This document shows positions 1-8,919 of a stretch of 64,000 bases of DNA, piece after piece. The position numbers were made by a program, and so were the translations under genes. How positions within the stretch are numbered: position 1 is the first letter of the stretch; each line of letters begins with the position of its first letter. Source of the DNA: Alphaproteobacteria bacterium 46_93_T64 (GTDB taxonomy: Bacteria; Pseudomonadota; Alphaproteobacteria; Sneathiellales; Sneathiellaceae); assembly GCA_002163135.1 (NCBI GenBank), contig MAAN01000013.1:1-64000 (forward strand), given 5' to 3'. Under the pieces are notes generated by a model. It had not been told where the DNA came from, made no database searches, and was given only the letters and a program-made list of their open reading frames with translations.

Positions 1-65
1 CCTGTCAGCAATCCGCTAAGCAGGACCTCAACGAAGAACAAAAAGTCCGACATCAAAGTTTCCAT
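1..65 (-). CDS. livH: Branched-chain amino acid ABC transporter permease, LivH-type (N-terminal fragment)
   Basis: Only the first 21 codons are inside the window; the gene runs off the left edge. The visible residues (METLMSDFLFFVEVLLSGLL) are the hydrophobic first helix typical of LivH permeases, the inner-membrane subunit that forms the translocation path with LivM. A good ribosome binding site (AGGAG, read on the minus strand) lies 5-10 bases upstream of the ATG at 65. The gene follows livG directly, as expected in a Liv operon. The identification depends on a short stretch plus its position after an ATPase, so the family is likely but the substrate is unknown. Confidence 0.7.
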   Translation of the reverse strand, partial: METLMSDFLFFVEVLLSGLLT

Positions 66-86
66 AAAAATGCTCCTGTAAGGGGA

Positions 87-878
87 TTAATGACCGCCGC
101 CAAGATAGGCGTCGATGACTTTTTGATTAGCACGAACTTCCTCGGGAACACCGTCCCCGATTTTTCCGCCATAATCGAGAACCATAACGCGATCCGAGAT
201 ATCCATCACAACACCCATGTCATGCTCGATTAAGCAGATAGTTGTTCCGAACTCATCGTTCACATCGAGGATGAAGCGGCACATGTCCTCTTTTTCCTCA
301 ACGTTCATACCTGCCATTGGCTCGTCCAATAGCAGCAATTCAGGTTCCGCAGCCAAAGCCCGTCCAAGTTCCACACGTTTTTGCAAACCATATGGCAACC
401 GGCCTACCGGTGTTTTGCGGATCGCTTCGATTTCAAGGAAATTAATGATGTCCTCAACATACCGGCGATGCTGCATTTCTTCTTTTTGGGCACTGCCCCA
501 CCATATCATGGAGGAAAACAAGCTGGATTTCATTTTCAGGTTACGCCCTGTCATGATGTTATCCAGTGTCGACATCCCGCGGAACAAAGCCACGTTCTGG
601 AATGTCCGGCCAATACCCTGTGCCGCCGCTTCAAACGGCTTCATTTGACTACGGGTTTGACCTTTATATGTGATTGTTCCCTGCTGCGGATGATAAAACC
701 CGTTAATGCAGTTCAACATTGATGTTTTACCAGCACCGTTCGGACCAATGATGGCACGAACTTCACCTTTCATAATATCAAAGCTCACATCCGAAATGGC
801 GCGTACAGCACCAAAAGAAAGGCTGATGTCATCCACTTGAAGCAGGATTTCACCCGGTTTAACTTCTTGTTGTGTCAT
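87..878 (-). CDS. livG: LivG-type ABC transporter ATP-binding protein
   Basis: A 263-residue cytoplasmic ATPase that would energise uptake of branched-chain amino acids or a related acid. Visible motifs are Walker A GPNGAGKT (residues 45-52), the LivG-style signature LPYGLQKRVELGRALA, and Walker B LLLLDEP with the following conserved H-loop region (CLIEHDMGVV). The length and the C-terminal DGVPEEVRANQKVIDAYLG tail are standard for LivG. It sits 21 bases after the acyl-CoA synthetase gene and 21 bases before the permease gene on the same strand, so the three are probably co-transcribed. In such clusters with a CoA ligase the substrate is often an aromatic or fatty acid and not an amino acid; that is inference from context. 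Confidence 0.92.
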   Translation of the reverse strand: MTQQEVKPGEILLQVDDISLSFGAVRAISDVSFDIMKGEVRAIIGPNGAGKTSMLNCINGFYHPQQGTITYKGQTRSQMKPFEAAAQGIGRTFQNVALFRGMSTLDNIMTGRNLKMKSSLFSSMIWWGSAQKEEMQHRRYVEDIINFLEIEAIRKTPVGRLPYGLQKRVELGRALAAEPELLLLDEPMAGMNVEEKEDMCRFILDVNDEFGTTICLIEHDMGVVMDISDRVMVLDYGGKIGDGVPEEVRANQKVIDAYLGGGH

Positions 879-899
879 TTTGAAATAAACCCCTGCAAA

Positions 900-2855
900 T
901 TACGACGCGGCACGCATTGCCGGATAAGTTTCAGAATTAGCGACTTTAACAGATGCTTTGAGCATCCCTTTTCGGCCATCTTCAAATGTCATGTCGGACT
1001 CGATATCAGCGACACTCGCATCACTAAACAAAGCAGTGATTAGTGGCTCATAGCGTTCCGCAATAATCCGGCGGCGAACTTTACGAGTACGTGTCAATTC
1101 ACCATCATCCGCATCAAGTGCTTTTGGTAAGATAAGAAAACGACTGATTTGGGCACCCGCCAGCTCACTATCGATACCAAGATCGCGGTTCACTTGCTCC
1201 ACACATTCTTTGATTTGCGCGTAAACCTCATCGCGTCCTGCCAAATCCTGATAACTTGTGTAGGAAATACCGCGGCGCTCTGCCCAGTTACCAACAGCTT
1301 CTAGATCGATATTAATAAAAGCTGCAACCGCTTCTTTATCAGCACCATGACAAACAGCTTCCGAAATAAACGGGAAGAATTTCAGTTTGTTTTCAATATA
1401 TTGAGGCGCAAACAAAGTTCCGTTTTTCAGCTTGCCAACATCTTTCGCCCGATCAATGATCTTCAGTTGACCATCGTCGGTCATAATGCCGGCGTCGCCC
1501 GTATGCACCCAACCCTCAGAATTTCTAGCTTCTGAAGTGGCTTCATCGTTCTTATAATATCCAACAAAAGCACCCGGGCTTTTAAACAAGACTTCACCTG
1601 ATGCTTCATCAATCTTGATTTCACATCCTGGCGCTGGCGGACCAACTGTATCAGGGCGCACATCTTTATCATTCTGAATACAAACGTATGCGCATGACTC
1701 TGTTTGTCCATACAGTTGCTTCAAGTTCAAACCAAGTGAGCGGTAAAACTTGAACACTTCAGGTCCCATAGGAGCACCCGCAGTGTAAGCGACCCGGATC
1801 TGGCTAAAGCCCAGTGTATTTTTCAATGGTCCGAATACAAGCAGATCGCCAAACTTATAAAGCAACCGATCAACAAGTGAAACGGGCTTACCTTCCAGAA
1901 TTTCGACACCACACTTTTTGGCGACACCAATAAAGTAATGGAACATTTTCTGCTTAATTGCGCTGGCATCTTCAATGCGGATCATCATTTGCGTCAGCAT
2001 GGTTTCGAAAATGGCTGGCGGCGCAAAATAATATGTTGGACCAATTTCACGCAAGTCTGTCAGAACTGTTTCAGCGTTCTCAGGGCAGTTCACAGAAAAG
2101 CCTGCTTGAGTTGCTTGCGAATAAGAGAAAAGGTGGTCACCAACCCATGCCATTGGCAGGTAGGACAAAACCTTATCTTTCTCGTTCAAGCTTTCAAATT
2201 CCACGGAGAGCTTTCCAGCTTGCACCATGTTATCAAAACTCAGCATCACACCTTTAGGACGACCTGTCGTACCTGAAGTATACATGAGCGTTGCGATATC
2301 AGAGCCCTTAGCCTTAATTTCTTCCGCGCCATAAAAATCAGGATGCTTCTGATCGTATACATGACCGAGCTCCAAAACTTCCGCGTAAGATTTCACAAAC
2401 GGCTGATCGTAATGGCGCATTCCGCGCTCTTCTTTATAAATCACATACTGGATGCTGGGACACTGATCCATAATGGAGAGAACCTTGTCGACCTGCTCCT
2501 GATTTTCCACAACAACGATTTTTGCTTCTGCGTGTTCGAGGACATATTGAATTTCTTCAGCGACGCCATCCTGATACAATGGAACAGGCAATGCTCCAAC
2601 TGCTTGAGAGGCGGAAAAAACCCAATATAGCTGAGGTCGGTTAGAACCAATAATGGCGACAGCGTCTTCGCGCTGCAAACCCAGATCGACCATTCCCAGA
2701 CCAAGCGCCCGAGAATTATCGTAAACATCTTTCCAGCTATATGTTTGCCAAATACCGTATTCTTTTTCTCTATAGGCTGGCACATTCGGACGCTCTTGGG
2801 CGTTTCTCCGGATTAGCTTTGGAAAAGTATCAAGTTCAAGATCTTTGCTTGTCAT
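900..2855 (-). CDS. Long-chain acyl-CoA synthetase (AMP-forming)
   Basis: A 651-residue member of the ANL/AMP-binding superfamily, activating a carboxylic acid with ATP and CoA to the acyl-CoA. The ATP-binding loop YTSGTTGRPKG is at about residues 192-202, followed by YGQTES near 380 and the GWVHTGDAG hinge region near 470. The length and the long C-terminal part with the DGELTRTRKVRR segment fit the long-chain fatty acid / FadD15-like branch more than short-chain ligases. It is the first gene of the operon that continues into livG and livH, suggesting uptake coupled to CoA activation of the imported acid. The exact acid cannot be told from sequence. Confidence 0.88.
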   Translation of the reverse strand: MTSKDLELDTFPKLIRRNAQERPNVPAYREKEYGIWQTYSWKDVYDNSRALGLGMVDLGLQREDAVAIIGSNRPQLYWVFSASQAVGALPVPLYQDGVAEEIQYVLEHAEAKIVVVENQEQVDKVLSIMDQCPSIQYVIYKEERGMRHYDQPFVKSYAEVLELGHVYDQKHPDFYGAEEIKAKGSDIATLMYTSGTTGRPKGVMLSFDNMVQAGKLSVEFESLNEKDKVLSYLPMAWVGDHLFSYSQATQAGFSVNCPENAETVLTDLREIGPTYYFAPPAIFETMLTQMMIRIEDASAIKQKMFHYFIGVAKKCGVEILEGKPVSLVDRLLYKFGDLLVFGPLKNTLGFSQIRVAYTAGAPMGPEVFKFYRSLGLNLKQLYGQTESCAYVCIQNDKDVRPDTVGPPAPGCEIKIDEASGEVLFKSPGAFVGYYKNDEATSEARNSEGWVHTGDAGIMTDDGQLKIIDRAKDVGKLKNGTLFAPQYIENKLKFFPFISEAVCHGADKEAVAAFINIDLEAVGNWAERRGISYTSYQDLAGRDEVYAQIKECVEQVNRDLGIDSELAGAQISRFLILPKALDADDGELTRTRKVRRRIIAERYEPLITALFSDASVADIESDMTFEDGRKGMLKASVKVANSETYPAMRAAS

Positions 2856-3572
2856 AGGCTCCCTGCATTCCTAACAAAACAGACGCCGGCCAGACACGCA
2901 GACATCTACTTACATTTGTGAGTATTCAGGAAAAACGCAGAAATAGCGCAAGTGCACCATTCCAGCGACGGCGCAAAACATGCACCCTCTACATCAGGAC
3001 GTTTCTCCCAAAACAGCGGCCTTTTTGGCCATCTTATCGTTAGCTTCTTTTTGAGCCTTACGACGTGAATAATCAATTATGGCATGGCAGGTCAAGAGAA
3101 AATGGTATTTATTAAAAAAAAGAAAAAAAAACGGATGCTATAACTCAAAATTTGGAACTATAAATAAAAAACAAACATTTGTATTACAAATAATGATAAA
3201 GAATTATTCTAACAAAATAGTTGTTTGTAACTCAAACTAAGTAACATATTGCGAAAATTTGCATTGATAGAACTTTATTGCTATTTTTGGATCGAAATCT
3301 ATTAATTGTTTAACTTAGTTTTACTTAATAATTGCGCCAAAAACGTAAAATTTACAGAATTCGAACGAATGTTTGTTTAATTACTCAAACGCAGTATTAA
3401 AACGAAACTTTCAACCCATTAGTTTCATCTGTCACCAACTATATAAAAGACGAACGGGCCGCAATTGGGCTCTAATCGAATCTAAAATGGGAGCCTCTTT
3501 TTACTGCCTATCAGCTTTTGTCGTTAATTTGCAATTATCTCAGGACACCTTTCATATTGCACTGCAAAGGAG
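2856..3572. other. AT-rich intergenic region with no convincing gene
   Basis: About 700 bases without a recognisable gene. The part from roughly 3090 to 3400 is very AT-rich with long A and T runs (for example around 3113-3131). On the minus strand a reading frame is open from about 3110 to a stop at 2994-2996 and would encode a basic peptide ending YSRRKAQKEANDKMAKKAAV, but the only ATG leaves 12 codons and I see no family. The right part leads into the acnA remnant and may contain decayed acnA promoter and 5' coding sequence. The acyl-CoA synthetase promoter should also lie here. Confidence 0.6.
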
Positions 3573-3755
3573 CCAAAATTAGCAGAAGAGGCCGGCTTGG
3601 GCCTCATGTCTCGTCTTCCGTTCTCCCTTAAGGTCCTTCTGGAAAACCTTCTACGCCACGAAGATGACCGCACTGTAACTTTTAAAGACGTATCCGCACT
3701 TGCGGGTTGGCTGAAAGAAAAGAAAGCTGTTCTGCGGAACCTGTCTGCCTACTAG
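3573..3755 (+). pseudogene. acnA: acnA (aconitate hydratase A) remnant, internally deleted
   Basis: An open frame from 3573 reads PKLAEEAGLG then SRLPFSLKVLLENLLRHED, RTVTFKDV and LAGWLKE, which is the N-terminal signature of AcnA-type aconitases (roughly residues 20-75 of about 900). The frame then ends within a few codons as AVLRNLSAY-stop, which resembles the usual AcnA C-terminus (..YVLRNLAA). The simplest reading is a large in-frame internal deletion that left the two ends, including none of the Fe-S cysteines. The conserved GD at the start of the second motif is changed to GL. A terminator and then a DUF1223 gene follow; as I recall, DUF1223 commonly lies after acnA in alphaproteobacteria. 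A short functional peptide from the internal ATG at 3606 is possible but unlikely. Confidence 0.78.
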
Positions 3756-3777
3756 TTTTCAGGCAGTACAATAATCT

Positions 3778-3811
3778 AAAAAGCGGCGGCAGAATTGTTG
3801 CCGCTTTTTTT
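3778..3811 (+). terminator. Rho-independent terminator after the acnA remnant
   Basis: AAAAAGCGGC and GCCGCTTTTT form a 10-bp stem around a 12-base loop, followed by further T residues. An alternative stem GCGGCA/TGCCGC uses the same bases. It lies 23 bases after the acnA remnant stop codon and is probably the original acnA terminator. Confidence 0.85.
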
Positions 3812-3865
3812 ATACTCACCGAAGGGTGAATTGCGCGTGAACAAATGCGAGGTTATTGTCATCCA

Positions 3866-4582
3866 ATGAATAAAATTAGCCTCGTTATACTCTCCGTGAT
3901 CCTAGCTGGCACAGCCTCGTTTGCTCAGGCACGTGATGCACGTCAGCCAGACACAGTGGTTGAGCTCTTTACGTCGCAAGGATGCTCCTCCTGCCCGCCC
4001 GCTGATGCGATCATGGGTAAACTTGTCCAAAACCCAGACGTATTGGGTCTGACTTTGTCCGTTACATATTGGGATTACATTGGCTGGCCTGACACATTTG
4101 CAGATCCGCAGAATGACGCCCGCCAAACACAATACCGAGATCAGCTGAATGCCCGTTACGTTTACACACCGCAAATGGTAATTGCTGGACAAAATCATTT
4201 TGTTGGTTCGAACAAACACCAGCTAGAAGAAAATCTGCATCGCTTCAAAGGGCATGCAAAAAGCCTGAAACTCAATTGGCGCTTTTCTGGAAATCATATC
4301 ATAATCGACCTTCCGGCTCACACCGGAGGAGGTGCTATCTGGCAGCTCGACCTTGACGATAAGAACGACGTGAAAATCCGCCGTGGGGAAAATCGAGGCA
4401 AGTCAGTCTCCTATCACAATGTCGTCCGGAAAATTCAATTACTGAAACAATGGGACGGGGACAAGCAAACGCTGAAACTTGATCTTGCTGAACTCTCAGC
4501 ACTCGGTCGAGAAAAATGCGCTCTACTCATTCAGCAAGGTGATTTTGGGCCTATTCTGGCCGCCCTTGTTATTGATATATAA
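3866..4582 (+). CDS. DUF1223 periplasmic thioredoxin-like protein
   Basis: A secreted protein of 238 residues with a signal peptide ending around ASFAQA. The mature part starts with VVELFTSQGCSSCPPAD, the hallmark of DUF1223, a thioredoxin-fold family with a CxxC pair that suggests a redox role; no enzyme activity is established for it to my knowledge. The start at 3866 is preferred to the ATG at 3845 because the signal peptide begins cleanly there (MNKISLVILSVIL). The gene lies directly after the acnA remnant and its terminator. It is a stand-alone gene; no partner thiol reductase is visible. Confidence 0.85.
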   Translation: MNKISLVILSVILAGTASFAQARDARQPDTVVELFTSQGCSSCPPADAIMGKLVQNPDVLGLTLSVTYWDYIGWPDTFADPQNDARQTQYRDQLNARYVYTPQMVIAGQNHFVGSNKHQLEENLHRFKGHAKSLKLNWRFSGNHIIIDLPAHTGGGAIWQLDLDDKNDVKIRRGENRGKSVSYHNVVRKIQLLKQWDGDKQTLKLDLAELSALGREKCALLIQQGDFGPILAALVIDI

Positions 4583-4688
4583 GGACTAGAGCCTCTCCCA
4601 CATCCGCAATTTCTACCTTTTTCTTGTTGCTTGCCTTCCTTTAATGTATCAGGCTGTGGGCCTGACAATAAAAAGGAAAAAGAACGTC

Positions 4689-5510
4689 ATGACTAAAGAG
4701 CTTGCCCCACTAAAGCCTGCTGCGACTGTCCTTCTGGTACGCGATTGCAAAGAAACTGATGACCAACTTGAAGTCTTTATGGTTGTTCGTCATCACCAGA
4801 TCGATTTTGCCTCTGGCGCCCTCGTTTTTCCGGGCGGAAAAGTGGATAAAGCAGACTTAAATCCTGACTTAAAAAACCATCTGCCAAAAGACCAGCCGCT
4901 TGATGATCCTCTCCTCTCTTTTAAAGTCGCCTCAATTCGAGAGGCCTTTGAAGAATGCCACGTTCTTCTTGCAAGAGATCAGGAAACAGGAAAACTGATC
5001 ACATCTGAAAGACTGGATGGCATGTCAGCCAAATACCGCAAAGATATGCAGTCCGGTGATATCGACATCTTAAGCATGGCACAGGCAGAGAAACTAGAGC
5101 TCGCAACAGATCTGCTGGCACATTATTCTCACTGGATCACCCCAACTTTTATGCCAAAACGCTTTGACACCCATTTCTTTATCGCGATCGCACCTGAAGA
5201 GCAGTTGGCGGTACATGACGGTGAAGAATCTATTGATTCAGTTTGGATTTCTCCGAGCAAAGCAATGAAGGGTGCGGAAGACGGCACTTATACCATCATT
5301 TTCCCAACTATGATGAACATCGAATATCTGACGCGCTTTACAAGTGCGGAAGAGGCAGTCACCAAATCTGGTGCGACAAAGACGGTTACAGTTCTTCCCA
5401 AGGTCGAAGTTACGCCTGAAGGTAAATTCCTCAACATTCCGGCAGAGGCAGATTATAGCCTTACACGTCGTCGCATTGATCCTTCTATGGACCCAGATAG
5501 CAAAAAGTAA
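4689..5510 (+). CDS. Nudix hydrolase
   Basis: A cytoplasmic hydrolase of 273 residues cleaving a nucleoside diphosphate linked to another moiety. The Nudix box is split: GALVFPGGKVD at residues 43-53, then an insertion of about 30 residues, then SIREAFEECHVLL (REAFEE at 84-89), so the usual G after the second E pair is H. That long insertion is typical of the NUDT19/CoA-diphosphatase-like branch. Start 4689 is chosen over 4644 because the segment between them is not conserved-looking and AAGGA lies about 12 bases upstream. It ends exactly next to the convergent gene at 5511, with no gap. Substrate unknown. Confidence 0.85.
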   Translation: MTKELAPLKPAATVLLVRDCKETDDQLEVFMVVRHHQIDFASGALVFPGGKVDKADLNPDLKNHLPKDQPLDDPLLSFKVASIREAFEECHVLLARDQETGKLITSERLDGMSAKYRKDMQSGDIDILSMAQAEKLELATDLLAHYSHWITPTFMPKRFDTHFFIAIAPEEQLAVHDGEESIDSVWISPSKAMKGAEDGTYTIIFPTMMNIEYLTRFTSAEEAVTKSGATKTVTVLPKVEVTPEGKFLNIPAEADYSLTRRRIDPSMDPDSKK

Positions 5511-5828
5511 TCAAAGAAGTGACAGAATGAGGGAGAGGTCACGCAATAAACCATTGACGGCCTCCCCTGTTTGCTCAGCTGATTTAGCCCAGTCATGAAT
5601 GGCCCGAAAACCACTTTCGCTTTCCTTTAACCCCTCAGTTACCATCCTATACTCTTCCGTCCGCGCGGTAATGGACTGCACTTGTTGTTCCTGAATTTCA
5701 AGATAAATGCACCTCTGAGCCTCTAGCAGGCGCAATTTTGCAGCGTTGGGCAGAATTGAGACATCTTGCTGATCCAGTAATTCTCTTGCTTCTTGCAAAA
5801 TGCGCATCGCTTCTTGTTTGCTCGTCAT
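5511..5828 (-). CDS. Small helical protein, unknown function
   Basis: A 105-residue protein, rich in E, Q, L and A, predicted to be almost entirely helical (residues 3-60 look coiled-coil-like). I recognise no domain and no signal peptide. Its ATG overlaps the stop codon of the upstream lipoprotein gene by 4 bases (ATGA), so the pair is translationally coupled and probably works together. One possibility is a cytoplasmic partner or a modulator linked to the lipoprotein locus, but the lipoprotein is outside the cytoplasm, so direct contact is unlikely. Confidence 0.7.
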   Translation of the reverse strand: MTSKQEAMRILQEARELLDQQDVSILPNAAKLRLLEAQRCIYLEIQEQQVQSITARTEEYRMVTEGLKESESGFRAIHDWAKSAEQTGEAVNGLLRDLSLILSLL

Positions 5829-6898
5829 TCGTTATTCTCCGGAGTTGAAGTGTCAAAAAAGGCGTCCATTCTTTTTGCGGTTTGAGACAAACTTTCTACC
5901 TGCGCTGAAAATTCTGAAACAGGGTCTGGTGATGAACGTGCGACGGTTTGCAGTGGAGGAACGCTCACAGGGTATGTTTTCGAAAATGCGGTTGCCAGTT
6001 GATGGTGCGCTGAAACCATTCTCACCAATGCTTCTTGTAGCATTTTCATCGAATGATCTTGCTGGCGCCCAAATTGCTCCAGGTCATGCAGACGATCTAC
6101 AATTTGATTGCGAGTTGATGCTGCAGTGCTTTTGTTCAGGTTGGCCAATTGCAAACGAAGCTTCCAAGTTTGCTGATTTGAAGCAACCGCAGCTTTCATC
6201 AAGCCGCGCACACCACCACGGCAGAGCCGTAAACCTCCTATTTTATCGATTTGAACATCGGCGCGGAGCGGATTATCACAGTTTTCACTCTGATCTTTTG
6301 GAGTTCCTATATCCAGATATAGCAACGATGCAGCCTGCTCGATAAAAGGATGTGCACCGATCAGTATTTCTACAATTTTCTTGTCTCTTTTTGGGTAAAA
6401 GAGAAACTTGGAAAAACCGCTTAACGAAGCAATCAGTTTTTTAGACTGGGATTTATCCAATGAATGGGAGACGTCAAAATCTTCAATCTTCAAATTACTC
6501 AAGGATGAAAATGGAAGTGCGTTCACAGTCGTGGAAAGTGAAATTTCGGTGCTGTCTTCACTAGCTGCGTAGGCCGCTACCAGATTTGCAGAATATACCT
6601 GCATGGCGCTTAGAATGGCACGCCGTGCCGCCCGATCATCAAGTGTAAACAAATCTTCTCGCGTTACATCCGGGGATCCCCCCAGTTCGAATTGCAGATT
6701 TATATTATTTTTAAGGGCTGCTTTGTGCGCTTTTTCTGTGACGTCATACTTCCTATCCACCGTTACGGCGAGATCACTAATCCCACGGGCGATATCGTTC
6801 ACTTGCGCTACCAAAATAGGGTCAGGTCCAAGTGCGCATCCTGACAAAAACAATTGAGTCCAGAGGATCAATATTAATTTCAAAAATCTATTTCTCAT
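5825..6898 (-). CDS. Putative lipoprotein, unknown function
   Basis: A 357-residue protein. The start at 6898 gives MRNRFLKLILILWTQLFLSGC, a signal peptide with the lipobox LSGC, so it should be lipidated and anchored in the envelope; the upstream ATG at 6958 would add 20 residues before this signal and is less likely. The mature part is mixed helical with several hydrophilic coiled stretches (about residues 255-300) and no family I know. It is followed by the helical gene with a 4-base overlap. No regulatory site is obvious, and a strong terminator for htpG lies upstream of it, so it has its own promoter. Confidence 0.75.
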   Translation of the reverse strand: MRNRFLKLILILWTQLFLSGCALGPDPILVAQVNDIARGISDLAVTVDRKYDVTEKAHKAALKNNINLQFELGGSPDVTREDLFTLDDRAARRAILSAMQVYSANLVAAYAASEDSTEISLSTTVNALPFSSLSNLKIEDFDVSHSLDKSQSKKLIASLSGFSKFLFYPKRDKKIVEILIGAHPFIEQAASLLYLDIGTPKDQSENCDNPLRADVQIDKIGGLRLCRGGVRGLMKAAVASNQQTWKLRLQLANLNKSTAASTRNQIVDRLHDLEQFGRQQDHSMKMLQEALVRMVSAHHQLATAFSKTYPVSVPPLQTVARSSPDPVSEFSAQVESLSQTAKRMDAFFDTSTPENNE

Positions 6899-6980
6899 TT
6901 TATCACAAACCCGACCGCTAATTATGTATTTCAATCTACAGACGCGTTTCGAGGGCAATGAGTGCCAAAACTTTTGAACA

Positions 6981-7010
6981 ATAAAAAAGGCGATCTCGAA
7001 AGACCGCCTT
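6981..7010 (-). terminator. Rho-independent terminator of htpG
   Basis: Read on the minus strand, AAGGCGGTCT-TTCG-AGATCGCCTT forms a 10-bp stem (one G-T pair) with a TTCG tetraloop, followed by six T. It lies 26 bases after the htpG stop codon. Confidence 0.93.
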
Positions 7011-7035
7011 AATTAAGAGATTTTGATAGGTCTCC

Positions 7036-8919
7036 TTACAAACCCTCGGCCATAAAATTGGCCATACGCTGCGAGAAAGCAACCGGATCGCTGAGCGGTT
7101 CACCTTCAATGATATATGCCTGATCGAGCAATAAGAGCGCTGCGTCACCGACAAGATCCCCGGCTTCGCTTTTCTCTGCACGTTCCAACAATTTCGTGAT
7201 TAGTGCATGTTTTGGGTTTATCTCAAGAATTCTCTGTGAGGCAGCCGCCCCGAATTGTTTGTGGGCTTTCAAAACTTTTTCCAGGTGAATATCCATATCA
7301 CCCTCATCCGCAACCAGGCATACAGGACTGTCAGTAAGACGATGAGATTCCCGAACATCTTTCACTTTACCATCAAGCGCCAGTTTGAACGCAGCGATCA
7401 ACGCAGAAAGGTTCGGGGTATCAGATTTACCTTCATCCGGCTTATCATCTTCTGCCGATGCCATTTTATCTAGTTCGGCTGAACCCTGCGTAACAGATTT
7501 GAATTTTTTACCCTCAAATTCCGTTTGACGGCTGAGCCAGAAACTATCAACCGGATCACTCAGTAGCAGAACCTCGATACCTTTTGCACGGAACCCTTCA
7601 AGCTGTGGGCTTTTCCGGATGGCATCCAGATTATCACCTGTGATGTAGTAAATATTGTTCTGACCCTCTTTCATACGCTCTGCATATTCCGAAAGGTTCG
7701 TATAGCCTTCTGAAGCGGTAGATTTAAAGGCCGAGAGTTTTAGCAGACGATCACCCTGCTCCATATCTTCATAAATGCCTTCTTTAAGGACTGCTCCAAA
7801 ATTATCCCAGAATTTGTGAAACCCTTCGACATCATTTTTCGAACGTTTTTCAATCTCTCCAATGACGCGCTTAACAAGCCCGGTTCTGATTTTATGTAAG
7901 ACAGGATTATTCTGAAGCATTTCGCGGCTAACATTCAGCGGCAAATCTTCCGAATCCACGATCCCCTTTAAGAAACGGAGATAAGCCGGAACCAGTTCCT
8001 CGCAATCATCCGTGATAAAGACACGCTTCACATAGAGTTTAAGAGATGATTTCCGTTCAGGACTAAACAGGTCAAATGGTTGCTGTTCTGGAATAAACAG
8101 AAGCAGGCTATATTCTAACACGCCTTCAACTTTACTGTGCAGCGTCGCCCAGGGCGTATCATAAGCTTGCCCTACATGATGATAAAACTCAGTGTATTGC
8201 TCCTCAGTTATCTCAGATTTTGTACGCGTCCAAAGAGCACTCGCTGTATTTAGAGTTTCATCTTCCTGCGGCTCTCCCTCCCCATCGTTATTTGCAGTAA
8301 GGACAACCGGAAGGGCAATGTGATCAGCATAAGTCTTGATTACGGTTCTAATACGATGCGGCTCTAGATATTCTGCGGCAGACTCCTTTATGTGAAGTTT
8401 AATTGTTGTTCCGCGGCCCTTACGTTCCCCATCTGATATTGTGTAGCTGCCGCTACCATCGGAAGTCCAGACAGTAGCTTTATCCTCACCTGCGCGACGG
8501 CTTGTGACCTCTACATTATCCGCCACCATGAAAGAGGAGTAAAAACCAACACCGAACTGCCCAATGACATTCATGTCTTTTGCATCGTCGCCTGTTAGCT
8601 GATCAACAAAATTGGATGTTCCTGAACGAGCAATAGTTCCAAGATTATCAATCATATCCTGTTCGGTCATGCCAATGCCATTGTCTTCAATGGTCAGGAT
8701 TTTGGCTTCTTTATCGATAGTCAGACATACTTTGAAATCAGGATCACCCTGAGTCAAAGCAGGGTCGGTAAGCGCGGCATACCGTAACCTGTCACAGGCA
8801 TCCGATGCATTTGATACAAGTTCACGCAGGAATATTTCAGTTTCACTATAAAGAGAGTGTGCAACAATATGCAGTAGCTTAGCTACTTCCGCCTGAAATT
8901 CATGCTTCTTTTCGGTCAT
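7036..8919 (-). CDS. htpG: Molecular chaperone HtpG (Hsp90)
   Basis: A 627-residue bacterial Hsp90, a cytoplasmic ATP-dependent dimeric chaperone. The GHKL ATP site is complete: ELVSNASDACDRLR at about residues 29-42 with the catalytic Glu, DNGIGM near 80, and GQFGVGFYSSFM near 120. The middle domain motifs (LYVKRVFITDD, LPLNVSREMLQ) and the C-terminal dimerisation domain are intact, and the length is normal. It is monocistronic, with its own strong terminator, and a candidate heat-shock promoter lies 38-68 bases upstream of its start. Confidence 0.97.
   Translation of the reverse strand: MTEKKHEFQAEVAKLLHIVAHSLYSETEIFLRELVSNASDACDRLRYAALTDPALTQGDPDFKVCLTIDKEAKILTIEDNGIGMTEQDMIDNLGTIARSGTSNFVDQLTGDDAKDMNVIGQFGVGFYSSFMVADNVEVTSRRAGEDKATVWTSDGSGSYTISDGERKGRGTTIKLHIKESAAEYLEPHRIRTVIKTYADHIALPVVLTANNDGEGEPQEDETLNTASALWTRTKSEITEEQYTEFYHHVGQAYDTPWATLHSKVEGVLEYSLLLFIPEQQPFDLFSPERKSSLKLYVKRVFITDDCEELVPAYLRFLKGIVDSEDLPLNVSREMLQNNPVLHKIRTGLVKRVIGEIEKRSKNDVEGFHKFWDNFGAVLKEGIYEDMEQGDRLLKLSAFKSTASEGYTNLSEYAERMKEGQNNIYYITGDNLDAIRKSPQLEGFRAKGIEVLLLSDPVDSFWLSRQTEFEGKKFKSVTQGSAELDKMASAEDDKPDEGKSDTPNLSALIAAFKLALDGKVKDVRESHRLTDSPVCLVADEGDMDIHLEKVLKAHKQFGAAASQRILEINPKHALITKLLERAEKSEAGDLVGDAALLLLDQAYIIEGEPLSDPVAFSQRMANFMAEGL

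Noticed and set aside
3373-3582. 69-codon open frame on the plus strand upstream of the acnA remnant
   Set aside because: No SD, no recognisable domain; part of the frame (DTFHIALQRS) may be frameshifted acnA N-terminus, but I cannot show this.
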